64,000 nt of DNA from Zoroaster sp. YZ-2022 (lineage: Eukaryota > Echinodermata > Asteroidea > Forcipulatida > Zoroasteridae), in the NCBI GenBank assembly GCA_029582265.1, contig JAQQFT010000042.1:1-64000 (forward strand). The letters run 5' to 3'. This document shows, in pieces, positions 25,151 to 37,538 of the stretch (position 1 is its first letter; the number at the start of each line of letters is the position of its first letter). The notes beneath the pieces were generated by a model. The model was not told where the DNA came from and searched no databases. It was given only the letters and a program-made list of their open reading frames with translations. Position numbers and translations under genes: made by a program.

Positions 25151-25250
25151 ATGATGTGGTCGGGCACAACCAAAAATGAAGTTGTCCAAGAGTTAAATTG
25201 TTAACGGTAAAAAAATACGCTCCCCTTGTCGGTGTCCAGGGGCCCAGTCA
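25151..25250 (+). repeat. Dispersed repeat G, copy 1
   Basis: Direct repeat of 26359-26465. Common features are ATGATGT.GGTCG, AGTTGTCC, TTGTTAACGG and then TGT.GGTGTCC.GGGGCCCA. The pair lies 1.2 kb apart, which could mark the ends of an element, but I see no protein between them. Confidence 0.6.
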
Positions 25251-26358
25251 AAAAAATTTTAACAATAAAATAAAAAAAAAAAATTACACAATAAAAAATA
25301 TCCTTTAGGCCTAATCTTGAAACAAAAAAGTCAATAAAAGTAACATTGTTGAAATGTGTGGGGTCCAAAACCCTCCCCCCAAGTAAATCCCCTATCAAGA
25401 AAAAAGTGGTTACAAGGACATTTCAGCAAGCCCGTCCCAAGGGCAAATGACCAGTCTGAGTTTAATAAAATTATGTTAAAACACAAACCAAAAACAATTC
25501 ATGGAACTATTAAAACATGAAAAACTTTTTTTTTAAGCCATTAGTTTAACCCGGAATTAAAGAATAAAAGTGAATATAAAAAAGATTATAAAAAAAACTA
25601 AGTAAAATCAAAGAAATGTCAATCATAGCACAATAAATATCAGCTTGAAAAAATGCAGAAATCAATTAAATCAAAGAAATTTCAATAAGAACCAGCCCTT
25701 GCCTTTTATAATCCCCAAAAGGAATTAAAAAAGTCGAGGGAAAAAACTATTTTAATCCTTGAAACAAAACAAATAAATTACCAACTAGGGATTGAGGGGG
25801 GAAGATGGACAATCCCCAAAGGGATTTTCACTTAAAACATATGGTTCTAGACAAAGAAGGAAAGGGGTTTTTCCCCCAAAACTGATGTACAAGCTTTTGT
25901 TTAATGCTTTGACTCAAAGTGATTATAGGGACCAAGAAAAATTGGGTGATAAATAAAAAAATATAGGGCCTAAAACATGTAAAAGGAAAAATAAAACGGA
26001 AAGGTTTCAGAACATAATGAAAAAATGATGTCCCCTTTCATGGTATTGGGTAATGTAGACATTAAATTTCATTAAAGGAAAATCTGTTCAAGCAGAAGAT
26101 AAACAAAATGCAATCTGCATTTTAAAAGCAATAAAAAGTAAAGACAGGGAAAAACGCAAGCCCTTTTATATCAACGACTTTAAAAAAATTTTGTTGAACA
26201 ATTAATTTAAACCCTAAAAACAACATCACACAAAAAACTCAGCAGTAGTTGTCAAAAAAAGACACCCGGTCTAAACTTTAGAAAAGAATGGTCTAAGCCT
26301 AGAAAAGTATGAATAAAGTAAATCAAACCACCGACGGACGGAAAAATATTAAGTAGTA
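25251..26358. other. Spacer between repeat G copies, no gene recognised
   Basis: A-rich sequence with no frame of note. If the flanking repeats are the ends of a retroelement, this 1.1 kb would be its body, but no gag, pol or primer-binding signature is visible. Confidence 0.5.
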
Positions 26359-26465
26359 TGATGTAGGTCGGCGCCCCAAATAAAAGTTGTCCGAAAGAGG
26401 AAAAAATTGTTAACGGGGGAAAAAAAACCCCTCCCCTCTGTGGGTGTCCGGGGCCCAAGTCCCGA
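26359..26465 (+). repeat. Dispersed repeat G, copy 2
   Basis: See copy 1 at 25151-25250. It carries TTGTTAACGG followed by CCCTCCCCTCTGTGGGTGTC and GGGGCCCAAGTC. Confidence 0.6.
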
Positions 26466-26799
26466 AATTTTGGTCCGACCTCGGCCACTTTTCCCCTCAA
26501 TCCCCTTTGATTGGTTCAAGGCCTGCACCAATCCCCACCCCTGTCCGCACCATCCCAGATTCCCCCTGTCCGTTGGACATGGGTAAACGGGGAAAAAAAT
26601 GGGGCCGCAATTTCATCCATTACAAATAGATACCACAAATCTGTATCATTTTTCTTTGAAAATTATTAAAAAAGAATTGTATATGTATATATTGATTCAA
26701 AATAAAAAATACACAAAAAATTTACATTAAAAAAAAACATGTTTCTTTCAAGTGAATGTACAACATCGGGTGACATTACCTGTTTAAAAAAATTACAAA

Positions 26800-27508
26800 T
26801 TGCCCAAAAAAAGAAAACTTGATGTGGGGCAATCTTCCGAAAAATTTTTGAAGTGCCCCTTTTTAAAAAGAAAAAAAATAATTACAAAATTTGAAAAAAG
26901 TCGGCAACGCCATTTTTCCCCAAGTGTTTTCTGTACAAGGAATTTTTTAACTTTTCCTTGACCGATTGTGCTGAAATTTCCCACGGGTAGTTCTTTAATG
27001 TATATCTTGCTTCGAAATACATATTCTCTAAACTTTTTGCCAACATTACCAAAAATAAAGACTGTTTGCAGTGACACCATGTAAAAATTTCCCCTTTTGG
27101 GTTTTATGGTTCTGAAAAGAATTTAAATCGACTTTTGATCGTATGCTCTGATCGTCTTTAAGAAAAAGATATGTAAAACAATTAACCTGTGAAACTTTCA
27201 GCTCATTACAAAAAATTTTGTGTTCATAAATTCTAATATGCATTGTAAAGGTTTTCTCATTAGCAACAAAAAATTGCGGGGTTTTTCTATAAATATGTCT
27301 AAATTTGGATACAACTGCAAAAACCAAAAGTGGTTTTCTTTGAAGCCCTTTAAAATTTCTCAAAACTGTTGTCTCGGATTAATTTAAAATCATACTTAGA
27401 GTAAATGTTGTGATGAATGAGACCCCCTGAAAATCATGTTGGGAGTGATGATAATCAAATTTATTTTCAGGTAAATTCATTTCTGGTTCTGTTTTCTTGT
27501 TTAGACAC
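26800..27508 (-). CDS. Candidate spliced exons, unrecognised product
   Basis: Two minus-strand segments fit exons in phase. The first, 27508-27396, contains FDYHHSQHDFQGVSFITTF and ends CTCTAA|GTATGA. The second, 27314-27187, follows TTTTGGTTTTTGCAG, contains KTFTMHIRIYEHKIFCNELK and ends TTCACAG|GTTAAT. The first exits and the second enters in phase 1. A third open segment, about 27042-26900, contains REYVFRSKIYIKELPVG, but its best acceptor is out of phase, which a run-length error could explain. I do not recognise the product. A good acceptor on the plus strand at 27502 competes with the first exon, so the strand is not certain. Confidence 0.35.
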
Positions 27509-28387
27509 CTGCCCAGTGGGTTACATGAGGGAAATTTAAAAGTTTGAAATTCCGTGATGCCCAAACTTTTTTAAAACACTGGAACATTAGCACTGGATCC
27601 AAAGATGCAAATTGGGTTTCTGTACAAAGGTAAAAAATTTTCCCCCCAAAATCAAATCAAAATGTTGGTTAGATGGCCAAGGGGCCCCATTTTGATGCCA
27701 TAAAGCCCCATCAGCATTAATCGGGTTAAAAGGGACAATATTGCCCAAATAGATTTTCAACGGGGTATGGTTTGCCCTAGTTTTAAATGAACAGTGACAA
27801 AAATTACGGGCTCATTTATGCGCAAAAACGAAATATGACCTTATCACGTACATGTGAGTACTTTTTTCAAAATTTTATGCACATATTTGAAAAATTTTTG
27901 AAAAAAGGGAAAGAAAAAAAACAAATTCTGCCTATTTTGTGGATCAAAAAATAAAACCCTTTTTTGGCAGACAAACAAGCCAAACGCAGCTCGCCGAACC
28001 ATCAGTTGTGAAATTTGGGAACCCCTTTCCCTGAAAAATTTTTATAGCCCTGATAAGTGGGGGTTTCCCTTTAAAAAGATGAAGTGTCAAAAAAATGAAT
28101 ACAAGAAACAAATTGTTTTTTTTTAGACAGAGCTTTGCAATCGGATCGTATTTACTTGTTATTTGTTTAATAGAATTCTAATAGAACTTTTTATAAACGG
28201 ATCCTGGGGTGTTTATGGAAAGTTTAATACATTATTGTTTTGACTATATGGGTGTTGGGGGTATAACCCCAAAAACACCTTTAGTGTTCGGCATGTCCCC
28301 GAAACACCTTTTTTTAGGTGTTTTTGGGTTCCCGGGCATGTGCCCAAACATTTTAATTTTTTTTTTCGTTTTTTTTTTTTTTTTTTA

Positions 28388-28431
28388 CTTCTTCTTACTC
28401 TTCTTCTTCTTCTTCTTCTTCTTCTTCTTTT
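28388..28431 (+). repeat. (CTT)n microsatellite
   Basis: CTT repeats follow a long T run. The Arg/Lys-rich frame on the minus strand is an artefact of this repeat. Confidence 0.95.
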
Positions 28432-28524
28432 TTCCCCAACCCAAATGTCCCAAAAAAAAACAAATTGCAAACTTCCCGAAATTGAAATTCATGTACTTTG
28501 AACTAACAAATAGATGAAAATCTG

Positions 28525-31490
28525 GTTTTGGTGACCCCAATTGACCTTACTTCCTGTCCAAACCGAAGTCAAAAAATATTTAAAAATCATTTCAACAACC
28601 CAAAAAGGGAAATTTACATTTGTTGCACCATTGGTATAGATCGTTATTTCAAAAAAATTTACAAAAGGTGACCAATTTGACCTTACTTCCGTCCAAAAGG
28701 AGTCAAAGTTTAAAAAAAATATCTCAACAACCACAAGATGTAAATTAAATTTTTTCCCCTTTATAGATTGTTTTGTCGAAAAAATTTACGGTGACCCCCT
28801 TTAATTCTTCCCCAAACCGAGTCAAGTTTAATATTTAAAAAATCATATCTCAACAAACAAGGGGGAAATTACAATTTTGTCCATTGTACAGATCGTTTTG
28901 TCAAAATATTTACAAAAAGGGGCCCCCCCTTTATTACTTCCTGTAAACCGAAATGTTTTAAAATTTAAAAAACATATCTCAAAACCACAAGATGTAAATT
29001 TACATTTTCATATTGTTAATTTTCAAAAATTTTCACAAGGTAAATTTACCTTACTTCGTCAAACCAGTAAAATTTTTTTTAAAAAAATTTTTCAACCAAA
29101 ATTAAACCAATTTTTGTACCATTGGACAGTCGTTAATTTTAAAAAATTTTTAAAAAAGGACAATTTTACCATTCCTGTCCAAACCGAATCAAAGTTTAAT
29201 ATTTAACAAAATCCCAACAAACAAAATGTAAATTGAAATTTTTTTCACCATTGTGTGAAATTTTTTTGTGAAAATATTTTAAAGGCCCCCTTTGACCTTA
29301 CTTCCTGTCCAAAACCGGAAGTCAAAAATTTAATATAAAAAACATATTTCAACAACCACAAGAAGAAATTCACAATTTTGTACCTTTTCTGATCGTTTTG
29401 TCAAAAAATATTTACAAAAAGGGCACCCCAATTTTTACCTTTACATCTCCCCGCACCTAGGTTTGTGTCAAAACAAAATCGAAACTTATTTACTTTTCTT
29501 TCCCCCGACTGTCGGTAAAAAAACATCTTTCAAACTTCCGTGAACCTGTTGGCATGCTTAGAACTTTAAAAAGTAGACGAAACACAGGGACGTCTGATTG
29601 GTCATCAGATATGGAATTTAAAAAATCAAGTTTAATATCTAAAAAAATATTCAACAACCCGAGGTAAATTCCTTTTCACCATTTACAATCTTAATTGTCA
29701 AAAATATTTACAAAAAGGAAATTTTACCTTTACTTCTTTCCCAACCCGGAAATCAAAGTTTAATATTTAAAAAATTGCAACAACCCGAGGGGGAAATTCA
29801 AATGTTACACCCTTTGGGGGTTTTAAATTTAAAAAAAAATTTAAAAAATCCCCTTGACTTTCTTTCCCGTCCAAACCGGAATAAATTTTAAAATTTAAAA
29901 AATCAAACTCAACAACCACAAGAGGTAAAATTCCCAAATTTCCCGCACCATTTAAAAAGACCGTTTAAATTTCAAAAAAATTTGCAAAAGGGGACCCCAA
30001 TTTATTTTTTTCTGTCCAAACCGGAAATCGTTTTATTTAAAAAAAAAATTTTCTCCAACCCAAAAAGGTAAATTCACAATTCCCCGCCCCTTGTACAGGT
30101 TAATTTAAAAATATTTACAAAAAAGGGGACAATTGACCTTTTTTTCCGTCCAAACCGGAGTCAAAAATTTAATTTTAAAAAAACATTCTCCCAAACCCCA
30201 GAATAAATTCCAATTTTTTACCATTGAAGATCGTTTTTCAAAAATATTTACAAAAAAGGGGACCCATTGACCTTTACTTCCCCCTTCCCAACCGGAAGTC
30301 AATGTTTAAAATTTTTAAAAAAACATATTCAACAAACAAAAGGTAAATTCCCAAAGTTAGCACCATTGACAGATCGTTAATTTAAAAAAAATTTAAAAAG
30401 GGACCCCTTTTGACATTTCCTGTCCCCCGAGTCAAGATTTAATATTTAAAAAAAAACATATTCAACAACCACAAGGGAAAACAACCTGCACCATTGCAGA
30501 CCGTTAATTGTCAAAAATATTTACAAAAAGGGGACCCCAATTGACCTTTTCTTCCTGTCCCAAAACCCGGAAAAAAAGTTTAATTTAAAAAAAACAAACT
30601 CAACCCGAGATAAATTCCCAAATTTTTCCCATTGTACAGATCGTTAATTGTCACAAAATATTTACAAAAGGGACCCAATTTTTACCTTTTTTTCCCCCAA
30701 AAAAAGTCAAAAATTTAATATTTAAAAAAAACATATGTCAACAACCCAAAGGTAAATTCCTGTTACACCATTTGATCAATAAAAAAATTTAAAAAAAGGG
30801 GAAATTTTTTTACTTCCCGTCCAAACCGGAGTCAAGTTTAATATTTAAAAAAAAACAAACTAACAACCACGAGGTAAATTCCCAAATTTTCAAAATATTT
30901 ACAAAAGGTACATTTTACCTTTTCTTCCTTTCCAAAAAGGAAGTCAAAATTTAATATTTAAAAAATCACATCTCCAACCAAAGGTAAATTCTAAATTTTT
31001 TCACCATTTACGATCGTTAATTGTCAAAAAGGGGGACAATTTTACCAACTTCCGTCAAACCGGGAAATCGTTTAATATTTAAAAATCATCCACAAGGGTA
31101 AATACACAATCTTTTAGTCAGATCGTTCATTGTCAAAAAAATTTTTCACAAAGGTAAATTTGGCCCCTTTTTTTTCCCAAAACCGGGAAATCAAATTTAA
31201 TATTTTAAAAAAAATCTTCCAAAAGAGGTAAAACCCCAATCTTTTCACCATTGTAAAGATCGTTAATTCACAAAATATTTCCAAAAATTAAATTTTACCT
31301 TACACCCTCCCGAAAACCTAGGTTTGTGTCAAGAAAACCTGAATTAGTTTTTTCTTCTTTCCCCCGACTGTCCGGTAAAAACATCTTCTTATGAACGATT
31401 GGATGGAACTTAACAAAAATAAACACGGGTTGTGACGTCCGATTAGGGCATCGATTAATTTCGAAAATCAAGTTTAATACAAACTTTCAA
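28525..31490. repeat. Tandem array, ~125-140 bp unit, with a recurring spacer
   Basis: About twenty head-to-tail units share, in order, GACCTTACTTCC, GTCCAAACCGGAAGTCAA, GTTTAATATTTAAAAAATCA, CTCAACAACCACAAGA, TAAATTTACA, CACCATTGTACAGATCGTT and TGTCAAAATATTTACAAAA. Early spacings are about 136, 124 and 130 bases; later units are shortened, mainly by losses inside runs. A different segment of ~180 bp, with ACCTAGGTTTGTGTCAA, CCCCCGACTGTC and CGTC.GATT, occurs at 29446-29640 and again at 31301-31490, so there is higher-order structure. No satisfactory coding frame exists. It behaves like a satellite, or tandem internal repeats of an unseen mobile element. Confidence 0.85.
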
Positions 31491-31564
31491 TTACGTTGCA
31501 TGAATCAGGAATCGTTAACAAATTCGTATAACCGCAAGGGCCAAAAGGGGGCACATCTTTGGTT

Positions 31565-31690
31565 CAGACTCATTGACGCGGGGGTTGGGGGTTTGTTTGT
31601 GAAAACGGATCGCCAACGATCTTTGGGTTCAATGGGGCTCCGTAAATGAATCGACGCGCGCGGGGGTTAGTGTTACTGTTGGGGCTTGGT
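31565..31690 (+). repeat. Imperfect tandem pair just outside the array
   Basis: Two adjacent units of about 75-85 bases both carry a TCGACGCG- or TTGACGCG-like start, GGGGGTT.G, TTGTGAAAACGGATC or TTGTCAAAATGGATC, and CCAACACG-like ends. They are richer in G and CpG than their surroundings. Confidence 0.55.
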
Positions 31691-32929
31691 TTTGTCAAAA
31701 TGGATCCCAACACGAAAACAGTCATAAAAGGGGAGGTATTTAATTAAATTTTAAAAGGTTTCCTGTATTTATCTTTGTTTTTTTCAAGAAAAAATTTTTT
31801 TTTTTTTTTTGAGGGGCTGAGTTCGTCGTTGCATTGTGCCTGTTTAACAACTTAGTTAGGGCCCATGGATCTTTGGACGTAAACAACTCGCCACTTTTCA
31901 ACAAAAAGAAAAGATGTCAAAATGTATATAGAATATAAATAAAGGTAGGGAAAAATTCGGGTTTTTGGGGAAAAAAAAAATGCCCCTTTTTAATTTCAAT
32001 GGTCCACTACTAAATTATACCTTTTTTCCCCTTCCATAAATTAGAACTTTAATTTTCAAAACTTTATTCGGTCCATGTTTATAAATCCTTCAATTATTTT
32101 TTTTAAAAATGTTCACTGTGACATATTTTTTTCCTCATTCACATAAAAAAACCCCCTTAAATTTCAAAAATTTTATTTTTTTCCATGTTTATAAAACCCT
32201 GAAATTTCAAATACTTTATTCTTGTCCATTCTTTTAAAACTTTCCTATTATTTTTACAGCATGTTATTGACATATTATTTTCCTATTCATGAACTTCCAA
32301 AAATTTTAAATACTTTATTTTTTTGGGCCATTTATTGAAACCCTTTTTCTTTTTTTCTTTGGGCCTTGTTAAAACTTCTTTTTTTTACACATGTTGACCC
32401 GATGTAATGGTCAGACGAGTTCGCCACAGCACCCCCGACACAGCTTGACACCCATCCAAAAACAGTATCGTAACTGTTCAAGTCTAACAATCTTCAGTTT
32501 GAGTAAAGTGGATGGTTTAACGTCTTGTTAACGATCGTTTGAGCAGGGTCTTCATTCTTTTTTATTTGAAAGGGATGTAAAAACCCCTTTTTCTTTTTGT
32601 TCGTTTATATAATTTTATAGATATTAACTTAAAAACCATGGTTAACATTAAAAATTGTGTGGCAATGGGATCACTTGCCACGCCTGAAAAAAACATCTCT
32701 TTTGTGGGCCCAACTCTCTTTTACCAACTCATCAATCATTTTAGTCCTCGACCCGTACAAAATTTTTTACTGAATATTTACTCATGCGTACGGGTTGACA
32801 TCCCTGGACAAATTTTTGGTAGAAAATTTTGCTACACCCAAAAGTTTTGTTCCCCATAATACAGTAGTACTTTGTCCTGTGGGGTGGGCCTTTGGGTTTA
32901 TTTTACTGGGGCAATTTTTTCATTAAAAT
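31691..32929. other. Spacer with a degenerate tandem repeat
   Basis: At 32060-32330, T-rich units of roughly 150 bases repeat about twice (CCATGTTTATAAA, TTCAAATACTTTATT, GACATATTATTTTCCTATTCA). The rest, including the frame at 32638-32859, shows nothing assignable. Confidence 0.5.
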
Positions 32930-33240
32930 AACCCGAAACAAATATCAACACCTTTATTGAGATAATGAAACAGTCACATCATGGAGGAAGGAGCGTCAAT
33001 GCAGTTCTATTCCCTTGTAAACCAACAAAAGGGATTTTTGAAGGATCATTTTTCTAAAGTTATAATTTTCTGAAGTTTCATCAATCCATCATCTTGATAA
33101 TAACAAAGGGCATTCTGTTATGTGTGTTTTGTTACATGACCATTATTCTTTTTCCTCTTTTAAAAAAATTTTACTGTTTTACATGATTGTTTATATTTCA
33201 GATCAACGGTATCCATTTTTGCTACTGCTACAAGGTGTGG
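32930..33240 (+). repeat. Segmental duplication E, copy 1
   Basis: Matches 39393-39640 in the same orientation. Shared are CACCTTTATTGAGATAAT, GTCACAT.ATGGAGGAAG, a later ACATGACC.ATTATTCTT, and TTTACATGAT.TGTTTATATT followed by TCAGATCAA.GGT. The shared TATTTCAG would serve as a splice acceptor in both copies. A further short match links 33355-33415 to 40930-40985, suggesting a longer duplication with an insertion in the second copy. Confidence 0.55.
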
Positions 33241-35539
33241 AGTTTGGGAAAAATTTTTGATCAATACATTTGAAGGGATCCATTCATCAAAGGGTTAATT
33301 AGTTAAAATTTTTTTATAGACATCCTAGGTTTCAATCTTTCCCTCAAAAAATGTTTTTTAGGACCCCAAACAATCTGGTCTTTTTAGAACTTTCATGTTA
33401 GAACAAAAATATCTGGGGTTCTAATTATTTTTTTTACTCCCAACACCAAATTTGTGTCAAGACAAAACCCGAATTTGTTGATTTTTGTTGTGTTAATATG
33501 TCTTTTTTATTTAATGAAGGGGGTTCATGTGAAACATTTTTTTTTTTGAGATTTTTTGACAAAAAAGGTTTACCCAAAAAAATTAAAAAACAATTTTTGA
33601 CAATTTTTCGAGATAATGTTTAACTTTTGCCTGAAATAAATGCGTGTTGATTATCCCAAAAATTTTAAAATTTAAAAAAATTTTTCTTGTGTGCCTGTCA
33701 AAAGGGCAATAGAAAAAATGGAAAAATTTGAGTGGTAATTGAGCCATTTCATCATCATTTTAAAAGGGTTTCTTTACGATGTGTATAGTTATTTTTTCAG
33801 AGAACAAGTAATGAACCCATCTAGAAATAAAATTTTGGGGTTAGTCCCTTTGTGTTTCTCCCAAAGGGACCAAAATATCCATTGTTTGTTTCTTTAATTC
33901 TTGAAGTGTTTTTTTTTAAAACTCCCATACCTCACTTCAGCACCAAAAGGGGATCTGGGAACAGATCCCCAAATAAAATCATTTGGGGCCGGGGGTCATC
34001 GGTCGGGGACGGACCGGTCGAACGATACAGGGCCCCCCGATATAAAATGACAGTATGAACAAACCCACACTTTTATAACTCCTTCATACCAGCCCCCTGT
34101 TGTAGATGGACTTGATATTGAACGAATATGATTTTGCCATGTGGTTGTTCAGAGGGAGCAGGGGGGGCAGGACCCCCCCTGAAAAAGTCAGGACAGAATG
34201 CCCAAAAAATATAAACATTTTGGATATAGATTCAAAATATGAAAAAGTTAGAACACCATTTGTCAAACAAGTTGTCTGAGCTACAAGTATTTTTTTTCAT
34301 ATTTGTTTTTCCTGTTTTTTTTGTTTGTTTGTGCATCATTTGCTTTTTTTTTGTTTGTTGGGGGGTTTGTTTGTTTGTTTGTTTGTTTATTTTTTGGAGG
34401 AGGATGGTCCCTTTAAAATTTTTCCCAGTCATTAAAGCTGGGAATTAAACCCTGGGAACCAAATGATATGACTCTAGTTGCAGTTGTGTTGGGTCATACC
34501 CCCCCCTCCTTGACTTAAATCGAAATTTTTTCATTTATGTGTTCTCAGTAAGGACCTTCTTGTTACCAGAGTCTGCTACTGCATGGTTTGTTACCAGTTA
34601 GAGATGAGCCATGGCACATCGACCCAACCCCCAAACGATCTTAAAAAGGGAAAAGTTGATATATAGCAGTCGTGATGATCAAAAAACTGCAAAAGACCTG
34701 TTCCTCTGGATTTGTCTATTAATGTTTCAACCAATGGGGGAAAGGGAAAAAAATACAACACGTCAATTGTTCAACACAGAAATGCCTGTTTTGAAATGTG
34801 AACGTAATCTTATTCTTTGGGCCAATTGTTGAAATACTAATTTTTTTTTCATTCAGTAGCCCCTATTGGGAAAATTTAAATTTCATATCGAAAGCAAAAC
34901 ATCTGATTTTCTCAAAAGTTCAACTTGGTTTAACAAAAAAATTTCCAAAATTAATTTATGATGGGCCCCCTGTAAGTCAATTTCGGTACATATTTTCCCG
35001 AAACCCCGACAATTTTTTGAAAATTTTACAACATTGTATTCCTCCCAAGCAAATAAAAATTCTAATGAAAAGTAAAAAGTCTGTTAAAAAAAGCAAAGTT
35101 GGTTAAAATAGTGAAAAATGGATTTTATCAAAAAGGGAAAAAGTTTGATAAAGATCCTGGAAACATAACCAGGGCCCCAACACAATTTTTATAAAACTAA
35201 CATGAAAGTTTCCCCATTTTCTGTGCATGCACACGACATATTGGTTACCTTTTGCCAACCATTTTCCCAAATGTTCATGTTTTAAAAAAACATCTGGTTT
35301 CCCCAATGACAGGGGAAATTTTTGGTGCCGGGTCCAGTACGACTATAAATAAATCAAAAATTGAGGGCGCCTAATGGATATCATTGTGCTGGTCAAACAA
35401 AATTTACCACCCCTTTTCAAACCAGCATTTGGGCTGAAAGCTGTTTATAAAATAAAGAAAAAATTAATCTGTATACAGAAAAATGTGTTTACCCATGTTT
35501 TTCCTGTGGGAATTAACCGCCAAGGCCCCCCCAAAATCT
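33241..35539. other. Spacer, no gene recognised
   Basis: A fragment of the array spacer motif recurs at about 33436-33482 (TTTGTGTCAAGACAAAACCC). A (GTTT)n run lies at 34365-34389. The frame at 35103-35306 on the minus strand contains HLGKWLAKGNQYVVC and could be an exon end (GCAAAAG|GTAACC), but I have no partner exon for it. Confidence 0.45.
34365..34389 (+). repeat. (GTTT)n microsatellite
   Basis: About six GTTT units after a G run. Confidence 0.9.
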
Positions 35540-35800
35540 CAGTTTCAGGTCATAGGTCGGTTTCAAAATCAAATGCTGCACTTTTTTTTTTTTTTTGGCC
35601 AACATAGTGTTTTTCCCGTACAAAAAGTATGGTGGCTTTTAGAGGGCTCCTCAGGCAAACAAAAACCCCATTGAAAAACGTTTAAAACATGTCAGAATTC
35701 CCAAACGATCCAGCAATTTTTCGAGGACATCGTTTTAACAAAAAAAACCCAAAAAACGAAATTTCGTCAGGGGCCGAAACTGGAGACTTTTGGGGGCCTT
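35540..35800 (+). repeat. Dispersed repeat C, copy 2
   Basis: Copy of the element at 12215-12540, with AAGTATGGTGGCTTTTAGAG, CCAGCAATTTTT and GGGGCCGAAACTGGAGACTT. Boundaries are approximate. Confidence 0.55.
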
Positions 35801-37538
35801 TTGATATTTTGGGCAAAACATGTTTGTTCGAGGGACATTGATTGATAATGCATTCCATTTATTTTTTGTTAAGAAATCAAAAAGGTCTTTAAACCAACCT
35901 TTATAATTTAAAAAAAATTGTTTTAATGTTTCATCTTAAAGGAAGGTTATAACCTTTGGGTTTCAAGAAAACCTTTTTCAGTTTTCTCCTTGAATCAAAA
36001 TTCAATCAAAAAAAAATAAAAGGCATTCATACTGTAGGTTTGGGTTTAAACTTTCGTTCTCCCCATCCCCATTGTCTACTGTTTTTGGCCTTTGGTTTTC
36101 TTTTTCTGTTTTTATTAACTGCGCGGGGGGTTAAAAACTGCAGGTTGTGGTTTTTTTCGAGTTGGGCCACCATTGCGCAGCGAATTTATTTACTTTGGGG
36201 TTTTAATCGGCGCGGCATTTTGGGCGCATGATTACGATTTTTTTTCAAACTTCGCGGCGCGAAAATTAATTCGTTCTAATTACGCGATTAAAAATTTTCT
36301 GGATTGCTAAGTTGCTGCCGGCGGGGTCCACATCCTATCAATTACACTGCACAAATGAATAGTTGACATCCAAATTAATTTCGGGGAAGCAAAAACATTT
36401 TTATTTAACTAATTTCAATAATCATCAGAGATTTTCTGATACTAAATTTATTTTTTTCTGCTTCGGGGAAAATTTCCAAAAAAAAAGACGTAGGGCCCAC
36501 ACCTCACGGAGGTCCGTAGAGATTACAGGGCACCCACCAAAAAGGTAGGTCCTTTTGAAAAAAATTTGAGTGATTTATCTGGGCTCACTGCTTATTTTTT
36601 TTGTAAGATCTTTCGGAAATATAATTTTAAATTATCGTTAAATTTTTTCAAAAGGGGGTCACCGCCTGAGTTTCTGATTGAAATAAAACCTTATTTTTGT
36701 TTTACAAGTTAATCAAATTTCCTGTCTAAATTTAAAACCGTCTTTCTTTTCTGACCATAGATTAGGATATATTTTTCCCCAAAAAATGTCCCCCCAAGCA
36801 ATTTTCAGCCGCTCGGTAAAGCTTGTTTTTAAATTTTAAAAAACTGGAGTTTTTTTATCACACCCCCGCCCTGGGGATCTCCTCGGTTCATAGGCGGATT
36901 CCGCCCCTCTTTTTGGGATTCATTCTAAATTCATTTCCTTTTTTTTAATAATGACAGCACCACAGACACATTTTTTTTAGGAAGATTAGTACCCTCATTA
37001 GCCTACATGTAAGTAGTTTTACATTCAATTTTACCATTTTTTTTTTGAAATTTGCAATCTTTTGGTTAAAGAAGGAAAAATTTAAATTTTTGAAATTTAA
37101 ATTCATTTCAACCCCCAGATTTTGAAGAAATCATAAAAAGTAACTTCGGTTGCAAACAACAATTAATTCCTTTTTAAAATTACATAGTGGTATGAACGTT
37201 TGCCTGATTTGTGAGGTGTCTTAACCATACTTTGTATTGGGAAATTTTGTCCCCATGTATAAAAGTATCGTGTATTTCCTGGCAAAAAAAAAAAACAAAC
37301 AAAAAAAAATAAAAAAAACCGATTTTTTAAGGGCCGATGACCAAAACTGGATTTTTTGGGAAGATAAATTGAAAATTAAAAATGTTGTACCTTGCCTTTT
37401 AAAAAAAGAGAGGGAAAGAGGAAAGAATATGATTGACACAATTTAATGGTGATTTTTTTAACTCAGAACCATCTCAAGTGACGTGGTAGGGCAAGGGAGA
37501 TGAACCCCCTTTTACAATGGCGCTCCCACCCACCACAG
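35801..37538. other. Spacer, no gene recognised
   Basis: A CpG-rich patch at 36120-36320 has clustered CGCG, GCGC and TTAATTCG words and may be the end of a DNA transposon, but I could not pair it with an inverted copy. Otherwise noisy spacer. Confidence 0.45.

Noticed and set aside
25151..26465. LTR retrotransposon bounded by repeat G
   Set aside because: No TG..CA ends, primer-binding site or coding sequence visible; kept only as a repeat pair.
28213..28470. Arg/Lys-rich protein on the minus strand
   Set aside because: Artefact of the (CTT)n and T runs; no motif.
36120..36320. CGCG/TTAATT-rich patch as a DNA transposon end
   Set aside because: I could not find an inverted partner or target duplication.
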